Positions 37,585-46,424 of a DNA stretch of 64,000 bases are shown in pieces. How positions within the stretch are numbered: the stretch's first letter is position 1; each line of letters begins with the position of its first letter. This DNA comes from Streptomyces sp. NRRL F-5630 (GTDB lineage Bacteria; Actinomycetota; Actinomycetes; Streptomycetales; Streptomycetaceae). The stretch covers positions 93,521 through 157,520 of the forward strand of contig NZ_JOGO01000002.1 in assembly GCF_000719475.1 (NCBI RefSeq), written 5' to 3'. Both the position numbers and the translations under genes were made by a program. The notes under the pieces are model-generated. The model was not told the origin of the DNA and did not search any database. It saw only the letters and a list, made by a program, of their open reading frames with translations.

Positions 37585-39240
37585 ATGACGACCCACCACG
37601 GCACCCCTGGACCGCCGCTCGCCCCCTGGAACCCCCCGCAGGGCCCGCCGCGCCGCTCCCGCACCGCGCTGATCGCGCTCCTCGCCGTCCTCCTCGCCCT
37701 CGCGCTGACGGCACTCGGCCTGTACGTGACGAAGACGGGCCCCTTCGCGCGGGCGAGCGGGCCCGACCCGGCGGCGCGGGCGCAGGCGCGCGGCTTCCTC
37801 GCCGACTGGTCGCACGACCGCCTGGACGCGGCCGGTGCCCGTACGACGCACCCCGCCGAGGCGAGCCGCGTCCTCGGCAGCTTCACCTCGGGCCTGGAGA
37901 TCACCCGCCCGCGCCTCACCGCCGGAACGGCCCGCGAGGAGAAGGACGGCGCGGTCGAGGTCCCCTTCACGGCCCGGATGCCCGTCAAGGGCCTCGGCAC
38001 CTGGACGTACACCTCACGGCTGACCCTCAGAGAGGCGAAGGGCGGCGACGGCGGGCGCTGGCTCGTCGACTGGGGACTCGGCCTCGTCCACCCGCGCCTG
38101 AGCGACACCGCGAAGTTCCGCCTGGACCGCGAGGACACGAACGGGCCGAAGGCGAAGGACCGGCACGGCAAGACCCTCACCTCGGCGGCCACCCCCTCCC
38201 TCGCCCCCGTCCTCGCCCAGCTCGGCGGCGGCGGAGCGCCGCGCGGCGCCATCCGCCTCGTCGACCGCACGAGCGGCGAAGTCCTGCGCACCGAAACCAA
38301 GTTCGGCGCGAAGGAGGCGACCGGCAAGGTCGCGACGACGACGCTCGACCGCACGTGGCAGAAGGCCGCCGAACACGCGCTCGCGGCCGAGCCCGAGGGC
38401 CGCAACGCCTCGCTCGTCGCACTCCGCAGCGACACGGGCGAGATCCTCGCCGTCGCCAACTCCCCCGCCACCGGCTTCAACCGGGCCGTCTCCGGTACGT
38501 ACGCGCCCGGCTCGACCTTCAAACTCGTCACGAGCAGCGCCCTGTTGATGAAGGGCGTCGTGCGTCCCGACACGGTCGTGGACTGTCCCAAGCGCCTCGT
38601 CGTCGGCAAGGAGTTCCACAACGTCGAGACGTCGTTCTTCCCCGGCGCGACCTTCCGCAAGGACTTCACCGAGTCGTGCAACACGGCCTTCATCAGCCTG
38701 CGCGACAAACTCGCCCCGACCGCCCTCGGTGACGTCGCCCGCGAGTACTACGGCATCGGCCAGGAGTGGCACATCGGCGTCCCCTCCTACGACGGATCGG
38801 TCCCCGCCCCGAAGGACGAGACCGAGAAGGCCGCCTCGATGATCGGCCAGGCCCGCCTCCAGGCGAACCCCCTCATCATGGCCTCGGTCACCGCGACCGC
38901 CGCGACGGGCCGCTTCCGTATGCCCCACCTCGTCCCCCACCCCCAGGACACGACGAAGACGACCCCGCTCCCCGCCGGGGTCACCACCGACCTCCGCGCC
39001 CTCATGCGCGCCACGGTCACCGAGGGCACCGCCCGCGTCCTCGCCGACCTCCCCGGCGAGATCGGCGGCAAGACCGGCACCGCCGAGGTCTCCGACGACG
39101 CCCCCAACAACGGCTGGATGGTCGCCCACCGGGGCGATGTCGCCCTCGCCTGCGTGGTCGAGGGCGGCGTGACCGGCAGCGGCTCGGCGGGCCCCATCCT
39201 CCACGACCTGCTGTCACGGGTGCCGGGGGACGGGGAGTAG
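37585..39240 (+). CDS. Penicillin-binding protein (transpeptidase) with NTF2-like N-terminal domain
   Basis: 551 residues. A short Pro-rich cytoplasmic start, one membrane helix (about 28-48), an NTF2-like MecA_N domain (about 60-170), and a transpeptidase domain with S310-T-F-K313, S364-C-N366 and K496-T-G498. It cross-links peptidoglycan outside the membrane; MecA_N-bearing class B proteins include low-affinity, resistance-type enzymes. Divergent from the LysR/BlaB-like operon, so beta-lactam-inducible expression is plausible. Confidence 0.9.
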   Translation: MTTHHGTPGPPLAPWNPPQGPPRRSRTALIALLAVLLALALTALGLYVTKTGPFARASGPDPAARAQARGFLADWSHDRLDAAGARTTHPAEASRVLGSFTSGLEITRPRLTAGTAREEKDGAVEVPFTARMPVKGLGTWTYTSRLTLREAKGGDGGRWLVDWGLGLVHPRLSDTAKFRLDREDTNGPKAKDRHGKTLTSAATPSLAPVLAQLGGGGAPRGAIRLVDRTSGEVLRTETKFGAKEATGKVATTTLDRTWQKAAEHALAAEPEGRNASLVALRSDTGEILAVANSPATGFNRAVSGTYAPGSTFKLVTSSALLMKGVVRPDTVVDCPKRLVVGKEFHNVETSFFPGATFRKDFTESCNTAFISLRDKLAPTALGDVAREYYGIGQEWHIGVPSYDGSVPAPKDETEKAASMIGQARLQANPLIMASVTATAATGRFRMPHLVPHPQDTTKTTPLPAGVTTDLRALMRATVTEGTARVLADLPGEIGGKTGTAEVSDDAPNNGWMVAHRGDVALACVVEGGVTGSGSAGPILHDLLSRVPGDGE

Positions 39241-39500
39241 GGGGGCGGGGCGGTAGGGGCGCGGGCGCGGCGGGGGCCGGGCGGTAGGGGGGACCGCCGC
39301 ACTGCCCGGTCTCGCGCGGGTGTCTCGGCGCCCCGTAGCAAGCCCCCCGTCCGCGTGCGGCTCGAAGACCGGCGGGGCCGGGCGGCGAGGACTCCAGCGT
39401 GACGTCGGGCTCTCGCGGGGCCTGGCCGGGAACGGGGGCCGTCACCGGGCGATCATCACGTCACGTGGACTTCATTCGCTCGACCACGACGGCCCGGTGA

Positions 39501-40451
39501 TCACAGGACGACGACGAGCTTGCCGCCGGGGCGACGGGATTGGCTGAGCCTGGCCGCTTCCTGGATCCGGTCGAGGGTGTAGGTGCGGGCGACCGGTACG
39601 ACCAGGATGCCTTCCCCGGCGAGCCTGGCGAACTCGTCCATCCGGTCGTAGCGCAGCTCGGCGCTGATCCGGACGCCCAGTTCGGCCGCGGCGGCGAAGT
39701 CCGACACGGTGAGGACACGATCGGGGTCCCCGGTCAGCTCGATCAGGGTCGGCAGCGATCCCCCGGCCGGACTGGCCTGGTCGGCGCGGTCGATCCGGCC
39801 CCCGGTCGGCGTGGCGTCCAGGGCACGATCCACGGGGCCCGAGGTCAGTTGGCCGACGCGTGCGGCCATGCCCTCGCCGTAGGAGGTCACCTGGGCACCG
39901 ATCTCTCCCAAGGCAGCGGCCCGGGTCGGCCCGGCGGTGGCGATCACCCGGACGCCCCTGTGCAGCGCGAGGCGCACCGCCGCCTCACCCACGGTGGTGC
40001 CCGCGCCGTGGACGAGCAGCAGCTCACCGGGCTGAACGCCGAGGCCGTCCAGCGCACGCCACGCCGTCTCGGCCGCCACCGGCAGTGCGGCGGCCCGCTC
40101 GGCGCTCAGGCCCTCGGGAACGCGCGCCCAGGCCGGCATCACCGCGTACTCGGCGGCGCCTGCCGTCGGGCCGTCGAAGGCGGCCGGGCCGAAGACGCGG
40201 TCGCCGGCCTGGACACCGGTGACGCCCTCGCCCAGCGCGTCGACGGTGCCCGCGACCTCGAGGCCGAGCCCGCGCGGCAAAGGCGGCAGATGGTCGGCGA
40301 GGAGACCGTCGACGAGGTGCCAGTCGGCAGGCGTCAGGCCGCACGCCCGCACGGCGATCCGGATCTGGCCGGCTCCGGGCTCCGGCCGTGGGACGTCGCG
40401 GAGCACGATCACGTCCGGAGAACCGAACCGGTCGAACTGCAGAGCCTTCAT
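39501..40451 (-). CDS. NADP-dependent quinone-oxidoreductase-like protein
   Basis: 316 residues of the medium-chain dehydrogenase family: MKALQFDRFGSPDVIVLRDVP, GLGLEVAGTVDALGEGV, the dinucleotide loop VHGAGTTVGEAAVRLAL, and the C-terminal VVPVARTYTLDRIQEAARLSQSRRPGGKLVV. No zinc ligands. Divergent from a TetR gene across twin operators, so it is probably the regulator's target. GGGAG precedes the ATG. Confidence 0.88.
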   Translation of the reverse strand: MKALQFDRFGSPDVIVLRDVPRPEPGAGQIRIAVRACGLTPADWHLVDGLLADHLPPLPRGLGLEVAGTVDALGEGVTGVQAGDRVFGPAAFDGPTAGAAEYAVMPAWARVPEGLSAERAAALPVAAETAWRALDGLGVQPGELLLVHGAGTTVGEAAVRLALHRGVRVIATAGPTRAAALGEIGAQVTSYGEGMAARVGQLTSGPVDRALDATPTGGRIDRADQASPAGGSLPTLIELTGDPDRVLTVSDFAAAAELGVRISAELRYDRMDEFARLAGEGILVVPVARTYTLDRIQEAARLSQSRRPGGKLVVVL

Positions 40452-40466
40452 CACGATCTCCCGACT

Positions 40467-40520
40467 GATAACAGCATCTGTTGTCATCGACCGTACCAGC
40501 GGATGACAGCTTCTGTCGTC
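40467..40520. promoter_or_regulatory. Twin TetR operators in the divergent promoter
   Basis: Two 19-bp near-palindromes, GATAACAGCATCTGTTGTC (40467-40485) and GATGACAGCTTCTGTCGTC (40502-40520), agree at 15 of 19 positions and start 35 nt apart. They fill the 82-bp gap between the oxidoreductase and TetR genes. The second ends 1 nt before the TATCCT -10 box of the TetR gene. Confidence 0.75.
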
Positions 40521-40533
40521 GTATCCTGGTGGT

Positions 40534-41142
40534 ATGCCGCGATGGGAATCCGACGCACAGGGCCGGCTCGAACGCGCGGCGCTCGAACTGTTCGAGACGC
40601 AGGGGTTCGAGCGCACCTCGGTCGCGCAGATCGCGGGCGCCGCCGGTCTGAAGGAGCGCTCCTTCTACCGCTACTTCCCCGACAAGCGGGAGGTCCTCTT
40701 CGCCGGCAACGGACTCGAGGCCCACCTCGTCGGCCAGGTCGAGGCGGCCGACCCGGGCCTCACCCCGGTCGAGGCGCTGCTGAACGCGCTGGGAACCGCC
40801 GAAGAGTTCTTCCCGTCGCGCGAGTTCCTGCTGCGCCGGGGAAGAGTGATCGCCGCCAACCCGGCGCTGGCCGAGCGGGATCTGATCAAGCTCGCCGACA
40901 TCGCCGACGCGCTGGCACCGGCGCTCGAGCGCCGCGGCGTAGGGCCCGGACAAGCACGCTTCGTCATCGACGTGGTGCTGGCGATCCACCGGCGCGCCAT
41001 GTCCCGCTGGCTGGCAGAGCCGGACACCACCCTCGCTGAGCTCATGGCCCAGGCCACCGCCGAGCTGCACGAAGTGGTCGCCCCGCCGGCTCCGTCCTCC
41101 GCCGAGTCGGCCCCGAACGGCCCGGCCTCGCGGGGAGCGTAG
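40534..41142 (+). CDS. TetR-family regulator
   Basis: 202 residues. N-terminal helix-turn-helix (RLERAALELFETQGFERTSVAQIAGAAGLKERSFYRYFPDKREVLF) with a helical ligand domain. TATCCT and exactly 6 nt precede the ATG, so a leaderless transcript is likely. It probably represses itself and the divergent oxidoreductase through the twin operators. Confidence 0.9.
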   Translation: MPRWESDAQGRLERAALELFETQGFERTSVAQIAGAAGLKERSFYRYFPDKREVLFAGNGLEAHLVGQVEAADPGLTPVEALLNALGTAEEFFPSREFLLRRGRVIAANPALAERDLIKLADIADALAPALERRGVGPGQARFVIDVVLAIHRRAMSRWLAEPDTTLAELMAQATAELHEVVAPPAPSSAESAPNGPASRGA

Positions 41143-41150
41143 AACCGGCT

Positions 41151-41789
41151 GTGCGGGAAACGGCCGACATCGGCGAGACCCTGCGCACCCCCGACCCCGG
41201 CGCCCGCAACGCGCTGATCGCGAGGCACCTGCGACGCCTGGAGGACCGGCCCGCCCGCACCCGCGACGCCGTCTCTTCCCTGCGCGACCTCTTGGAGCAC
41301 CCCGAGACAACCGGCCCGATCACGCACCGCCGCCTGGCCGCGCGCCACGTCGCCGCCGTCACCGCCGAAGACCTCCACGTCGCCGACATCGGCGCCTGGT
41401 ACCACGGAGCGCTCGGCGAGCCGTTCGCGCTGCTCGACAGCCAGGGTGTCCCGCCCGGGGGCCCGCCGGGCGGCGTCCACGAGGACAGCCTGTTCACCCT
41501 CGGACACGGGCGCGCCACGGTCAACGTGCCGATCGCGGCGGAGCCGCGCGCGGCGGGACGCGTACGGCTGACGGAACTCCCCCGGTGGAACTGGCCGTCA
41601 TCGCCCACGACGGCCCCGAGGCGGGCGTCGACCGCGCGTACGGCGGCCTCACCACGTACGTCACCCCACGCCCTCGCCGTGGCGGGCCCGGTCCACGAGT
41701 TCTACCTGGTCTGCTTCCACGACACCCCGGACCCCTCCCGCCGGCGCACGGAGATCGGCTGGCCGGTCTTCACGACGGCCCCGGCGTGA
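41151..41789 (+). pseudogene. Remnant of a MerR-type regulator with GyrI-like domain, HTH lost, two frameshifts
   Basis: The frame starts in the linker that follows a MerR DNA-binding domain (LIARHLRRLEDRPARTRDAVSSLRDLLEHP) and continues into a GyrI-like effector domain ending FYLVCFHDTPDPSRRRTEIGWPVF. No helix-turn-helix exists upstream; the TetR gene ends 9 nt before it. Between about 41580 and 41668 the expected sequence (ELAVIAHDGPEAGVDRAYGG) is in another frame, so two compensating indels, both in C runs, have occurred or are sequencing errors. Confidence 0.7.
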
Positions 41790-41917
41790 GCTGAGCAGGC
41801 GGTTGCCCGGAGGGGCCGCCGCGACGGCGTAGGCGGACGGCCTCCGTCGAGCAGGGAGGACGGGGATTGCCCTGCCCCGCCGCCCTCGCCCGGGAGCGCG
41901 CCGGGGCAGGGCTCGGA

Positions 41918-42118
41918 TCAGGAACGCCCGAACGTCCCCGTCAACTCCGCGAAGGCCGCGCGCGAGACGACGACCACGGGGCCGTCCGCCACCTTGGAGT
42001 CGCGGAGGGAGACGGACGAGGAGCGACCGTGGCCGACCTCGACGCAGTTGCCGGTGCCATTGCTGTAGGAAGACGTGCGCCACTGGACGCCGGGCACAGC
42101 GCGGCCGGGTTCGTTCAT
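41918..42118 (-). CDS. DUF397 protein of a decayed XRE locus
   Basis: 66 residues: VQWRTSSYSNGTGNCVEVGHG, then LRDSKVADGPVVVVSRAAFAEL. The ATG overlaps the stop of a truncated XRE gene (ATGA), so the partner regulator has been lost while this gene stays intact. Confidence 0.82.
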   Translation of the reverse strand: MNEPGRAVPGVQWRTSSYSNGTGNCVEVGHGRSSSVSLRDSKVADGPVVVVSRAAFAELTGTFGRS

Positions 42119-42252
42119 TGTGCGATCTCTCTCGCTAGTTGGGCCATGAACTCCGGCGTCTCGCCCGGCGGGCGGGCACAGGCCGCCATAGCATCGAACA
42201 TGCGGTTGAAGTGAGCCACTTCCTTTGGCTTGTCCGTCACCGCCTCCTTCAC
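42115..42252 (-). pseudogene. C-terminal remnant of an XRE/DUF5753 regulator
   Basis: The last 40-45 codons (KPKEVAHFNRMFDAMAACARPPGETPEFMAQL) match the end of DUF5753 proteins, and the position relative to DUF397 is correct. Upstream, the frame becomes low-complexity and runs into the 3' end of the DUF218 gene; the helix-turn-helix and most of the sensor domain are gone. Confidence 0.65.
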
Positions 42253-42353
42253 CGATCCCCTGGCGGGTCCGGGTCCTCCCGCCGTGCCGCCACCCCTGCC
42301 CGCTCTATCGCGACCACCCGGGCCGGTGTCGCCCCCGCACTCCCTGATGCGCC

Positions 42354-43064
42354 CTATCCGCGCGCCCGTCCCCGGGCCACCGCCTCGCGCAGTGCCGGCT
42401 CGCGGGGGCCGAGGGTCGGGGTGCGGTGGACCAGGGCGTCCAGGGCCGCCTTCGGGGCGGCCAGGATCTCGCGGGTCGCGCCGTAGTACCAGGTGAGGTC
42501 GCGCGGGTCGCGGGCCGCGACGCCCTGGGAGTCGATGCCCGCCGTGCGGCACAGCGCCACCGCCCGGCGGATGTGGAAGCCCTGGCTGATCAGCACCGCC
42601 TTGTCCACGCCGAAGATCCGGTGCGCCCGCACGCACGAGTCCCACGTGTCGAACCCCGCGTAGTCCCGCACCACTTGGCGCGCCGGGACGCCCGCGCGCG
42701 TCAGGTAGTCGCGCATCGCCGTCGGCTCGTCGTACGTCGTGCGGCTGTTGTCCCCCGTCACCAGCACCGCCGTGACCCGCCCCGCCGCGTACAGGCGCGC
42801 CGCCGCGTCCAGCCGGTGGGCCAGGTACGGCGAGGGCTCGCCGTCCCACAGCCCCGCGCCGAAGACCACCGCGACCGGGGCCCGGTCCACGTCCGCCTCG
42901 GCCCGCACGCCGTCGTCAGCCGCCACACGTATCCACGCCGAGGGCAGCAGCGCGAGCACGCACAGCCCCACCACCGCCCGCAACGCCAGCCGCTGCCCCC
43001 GCCGCGTCCGCAGCCACCCCGGCACCCGCACCCACGCCCGGACCCGGGCCCGCCACCCCGCCAC
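42354..43064 (-). CDS. DUF218 (SanA/YdcF-like) membrane protein
   Basis: 236 residues. A basic N-terminus, one membrane helix (LALRAVVGLCVLALLPSAWI), then the DUF218 fold: VAVVFGAGLWDGEPSPYLAHRLDAAARLY, VTGDNSRTTYDEPTAMRDYL, YAGFDTWDSCVRAHRIFGVDKAVLISQGFHIRRAVALC. SanA-type proteins affect envelope permeability and vancomycin sensitivity; the biochemical role is unclear. Confidence 0.87.
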   Translation of the reverse strand: MAGWRARVRAWVRVPGWLRTRRGQRLALRAVVGLCVLALLPSAWIRVAADDGVRAEADVDRAPVAVVFGAGLWDGEPSPYLAHRLDAAARLYAAGRVTAVLVTGDNSRTTYDEPTAMRDYLTRAGVPARQVVRDYAGFDTWDSCVRAHRIFGVDKAVLISQGFHIRRAVALCRTAGIDSQGVAARDPRDLTWYYGATREILAAPKAALDALVHRTPTLGPREPALREAVARGRARG

Positions 43065-43166
43065 CGCCGCCCCCGTTCCCGTCCGGTGCCGCCCCGGACC
43101 CGCGCCCGCGCTCCCTCACCGGGTGTCAGGAGCGAGAACGCCCGCGCCCATCCGCCCGGTTCCCGC

Positions 43167-44111
43167 TCACCCGTGCGCGTCCGCCGCCTCGCCGTCCACG
43201 GGGGCGTCCTCGCCCGGGTCCGCCGGGGCCACGCCCCGCCCCGTCAGCGCCGCCAGCGCGCCCTTGATGTGCCGCAGATGCGCCCGGACGTGCTCACTGC
43301 GCTCGGCCCGCGCCGCCGCGTACCGCTCCGCCTCGCGCAGCACCGCCGACGCCCGCGCCGTCGCCTCCGCGCGCAGCGCCGCCGCCCGCGCCTCGCTGTC
43401 CTCCTGCCGGTGGCGCGCCGCCTCCTCCGCCTCCGCGCGCTCCCTGCGCGCCGCCGCGAGCGCCGACTCCGCCGTGTCCAGACGTGCCGCCGCCTCCTCG
43501 GCCGCCGCCGTACGCGCCGCCTCCGCCTCGCGCGCGAAGGCGGCCGCGCGCTCGCCGTGCTCCTGCTCGACGGCCGCGAGATGCGCCGCCGTCGCCTCCT
43601 TCACCTCCCGCAGCGCCGCACGGGCCTCGCCCCGCACCCGCTCCGCGTCCGCGCGCGCCGCCGTCCGTACCGCCTCGGCCTCGGCCTCGGCCGCCGCGCG
43701 CCGCGCCTGCGCCTCCGCGTCGGCCCCCGCACGCGCCGCCGTCGCCGCCTCGTGCGCCGCCGCCGCGAGCCGTACCGCCTCCGCGCGCGCCCGCTCGTCC
43801 AGCGCGTCCGCGTCGGCACGCGCGGCGGCGACCAGTTCCTCCGCCTCCTCCTCGACGAGACCGAGCAGATCGGCGGCCCCGCCGCCGAGCACCGCGTAAT
43901 CGGCGGGCGGCAGCGCCGCGACCGCCTCGCGCAACGCCTCGGCCTCCGCGCCGAGCCGCGCCGCCTCGGCCTCCAGCGCCTCGGCCCGGGCCCGCGCGAG
44001 CGTGTACTCCTCACCGAGGCGGTCGAGGAACGCGTCGACCTCGGCGGGACGGTAGGCGCGCGGGCGGACGGAGGGGGGCGCGGGCGAAAAACCGTGCTCG
44101 TTGCTGCTCAC
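43167..44111 (-). CDS. Coiled-coil protein with DivIVA-like N-terminus
   Basis: 314 residues. After a short Pro-rich start, YRPAEVDAFLDRLGEEY resembles the DivIVA membrane-targeting segment, and from about residue 35 the sequence is almost entirely Ala/Glu/Arg coiled coil. Such proteins (Scy/FilP-like or so-called cellulose-binding proteins in Streptomyces) organise the hyphal cytoskeleton. The GTG at VSSNEHGF is chosen because GGAGG lies 9 nt upstream; an earlier GTG would add 10 residues without a ribosome site. Confidence 0.78.
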   Translation of the reverse strand: MSSNEHGFSPAPPSVRPRAYRPAEVDAFLDRLGEEYTLARARAEALEAEAARLGAEAEALREAVAALPPADYAVLGGGAADLLGLVEEEAEELVAAARADADALDERARAEAVRLAAAAHEAATAARAGADAEAQARRAAAEAEAEAVRTAARADAERVRGEARAALREVKEATAAHLAAVEQEHGERAAAFAREAEAARTAAAEEAAARLDTAESALAAARRERAEAEEAARHRQEDSEARAAALRAEATARASAVLREAERYAAARAERSEHVRAHLRHIKGALAALTGRGVAPADPGEDAPVDGEAADAHG

Positions 44112-44210
44112 GCCGGGGGCCTCCGTCTCCGCTGATGACACTCACAAGGATGCGTCATCCCAGCGGCGGAAGCGCCCCCCGCGAGTGAGCCGCACGGCAC
44201 ACTGTGAGCC

Positions 44211-46424
44211 CTACAGCAGCCCGTCCCACAACTGCTCCAGGACCACCGACCACCACGACTCCGCAGAGGCCAGCGCCGCCGGGTCCAGCGCCGCCAGCTC
44301 CGCCTGGAAGTCGACCGTCCAGCGGCCCGCCTGCTCCTGCGTGAGGCCGTAGCGCAGCCGCCACATGCGGCCCAGCATCGCCAGGCACCGCGTGAACTCG
44401 ACGAGCCCCGTGTTCACGAACTGCGGCGGCACCGGCGCCCCGCCCGGCCCCGCCTCCACCGGCACCGCGACGATGTGCCCGGTCCCGTACTGCACGCACA
44501 GCGCCTTGCCGAAGTCGCTGCCCACGACGAGATACGTCCCCGCGTCCGGGGCCGCGGCGACGCCCCGCTCCCGCGCCAGCTCCGCCAGCGTCGGCACCGG
44601 ACGTCCCGGCTGCGCCTGCGCCCAGAAGAACGGGCCCATGTCGAACGGCAGCCCCGCCGCCGTCAGCGACGCCGCGACGACCTCGGGAACCCCGGCACGC
44701 GCCACCGCCTGCGGCTCGAAGCGGAACACGCCCTGCGGCCCGAAGGCCCCGGCCAGTTCCCGCGCCACCTCGTCGAGCGGCACGGCGGGCGCCCGCGGCA
44801 CCTGCGGCAGCGGCACCCGCACCGGCGCCGGACGCGCCGGGCCGTCCGCGACCTGGTGCAGCTCGCCCTGGTGCGCGAGCAACTGCGCCATCCCGCTCTG
44901 CCTGCTCGCGTGATCGGTCCCGTACGGCGCGATCGACGTGATCCGCGCCTGCGGGAACGTCTCCCTGATCATCCGCGCGCAGTACGCCCCGGGCAGCTCG
45001 CACGACTCCAGCTCCGTGTGGAGTTCGAGCACCTGCTGCGGCGGCACGTTCCTCGCCCGCAACTCGTGCAGGATCTGCCACTCCGGGTGCGGCAGCCCCG
45101 GCGCCGAACGCCGGATCACCTGCTGCTCGGACCCGTCGGGCGCCCGGAACCGCAGCACCGCCTGGTAACCGGGGCCGACCGTCGGCACCCCCGGGCGCGG
45201 AGAGCCGTAGCCCTGCGGCTGCGGCGGCTGCGGAGGCTGCGGAGGCTGCGGCGGCGCCACGGGGCCGGGCGGGGTCTGCGGTACGGGCGGCGCCTGCGGG
45301 GCGGGGACCGGGGGCGGCGGGGGCGTGCCCGGGCCCGGGGGGCGCGACAGGACCGTGGCCGCGTGCGCCACGCCCTCGGGCGGGGCGGTCGCGGGCGGCG
45401 GGGGCGGCGGCGCCGCCGGGGTCCCGCCGACAGGGCCGGGGGGCGGCGGCGCGAAGACAGTGGGGGCGTGGTGCACCCCGGCACCGGAGGCGCCCCGCCC
45501 CGCACCGTCCTGGCCCGCACCGTCCTGCCCCGTGCCGCCGGGGCCCGCGCCCGGACCCGCCGGGGCCGGACCGGGCGGCGGCACCGGGGCCCGGTCGGGG
45601 CGCCTCGGCGCCGCCTTGCTCGTCGCGGCCTCGCTCAGCTCCTCCGCGCCCGGAGCCGGACGCGGCGGCACATCCGGCGCCCCGAGCGCGTCCCTCGCCC
45701 CGGGGAAACCGGGGGGCGGCGGCACGGTCCCGTCCAGCAACCGCGTCCGCGCCTCCGACTCCGCGACCTCCCCGGCACCGGGACCGCCCGCCGCCTCCTC
45801 GTCGCCCTGCGCCGTGTCCACCGTGGCCGGGGGCACGACCAGTCGGCCCTGCGCCGCCCCCGTCGTGTCCGCCGCCTCCCACGTCCCCTCACCAGCGACC
45901 GGCTCGGCGGACCGCGCACCGCCCACGGTCGTACCGGAACCGCCCGCGGTCGCACCGGAACCGCTCGCGGCGGAAGCACCGGCCGTCGCGGCCTCGTCCT
46001 CCGTCGCCTCACCGCCCCGCGCGGCGTCCCCGCGCCCGCCCGGGATGCCCAACTGGTCCGCCGCCTCCTGCAACCACTCCGGCGGCGACAGCAGGAACGA
46101 GGTCTGGTTCAGGTCGATCCGCTCCGGCGGCTCGGGCGGCGCCTCCTCCTCCGCCACGGCCCCGTACTCCTCCTCGTACCGCCGGATCACCTCCGCCACC
46201 GGCAGATCCGGCCACAAGGTCACATCCCGGCCGTCCCGCGCGATCACCACGCGCTGCCCGCCCCCGTCCGAAGGCCCCGCCTCCGCACGGTCCTCCGCCC
46301 ACACCACGAAACCGAGCCCGAACTCCCGCACCCGCACCTCACGATGCTGATAGCGCGGCACGTCCCCGTTGATCCAGCGCTCCCCGCGCTCCTGCGCCTG
46401 CGCGAACGTCACCACGTCACTCAC
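44211..46424 (-). CDS. YrhB-like/deaminase-like/SUKH-4 fusion protein
   Basis: 737 residues. Residues 1-95 resemble the YrhB/Imm35-type domain (WINGDVPRYQHREVRVREF, then TLWPDLPVAEVIRRYEEEYG). Residues 100-405 are a Pro/Gly/Ala-rich linker. Residues about 410-525 resemble a nucleic-acid deaminase-type toxin, with H469-T-E471, C475 and C482 as candidate zinc and catalytic residues. Residues 548-737 match SUKH-4 immunity domains (FFWAQAQPGRPVPTLAELA, YLVVGSDFGKALCVQ, FVNTGLVEFTRCLAML). No secretion signal. GTGA overlap couples it to the nuclease/SUKH gene. Toxin and immunity modules are thus on one chain. Confidence 0.78.
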   Translation of the reverse strand: MSDVVTFAQAQERGERWINGDVPRYQHREVRVREFGLGFVVWAEDRAEAGPSDGGGQRVVIARDGRDVTLWPDLPVAEVIRRYEEEYGAVAEEEAPPEPPERIDLNQTSFLLSPPEWLQEAADQLGIPGGRGDAARGGEATEDEAATAGASAASGSGATAGGSGTTVGGARSAEPVAGEGTWEAADTTGAAQGRLVVPPATVDTAQGDEEAAGGPGAGEVAESEARTRLLDGTVPPPPGFPGARDALGAPDVPPRPAPGAEELSEAATSKAAPRRPDRAPVPPPGPAPAGPGAGPGGTGQDGAGQDGAGRGASGAGVHHAPTVFAPPPPGPVGGTPAAPPPPPPATAPPEGVAHAATVLSRPPGPGTPPPPPVPAPQAPPVPQTPPGPVAPPQPPQPPQPPQPQGYGSPRPGVPTVGPGYQAVLRFRAPDGSEQQVIRRSAPGLPHPEWQILHELRARNVPPQQVLELHTELESCELPGAYCARMIRETFPQARITSIAPYGTDHASRQSGMAQLLAHQGELHQVADGPARPAPVRVPLPQVPRAPAVPLDEVARELAGAFGPQGVFRFEPQAVARAGVPEVVAASLTAAGLPFDMGPFFWAQAQPGRPVPTLAELARERGVAAAPDAGTYLVVGSDFGKALCVQYGTGHIVAVPVEAGPGGAPVPPQFVNTGLVEFTRCLAMLGRMWRLRYGLTQEQAGRWTVDFQAELAALDPAALASAESWWSVVLEQLWDGLL

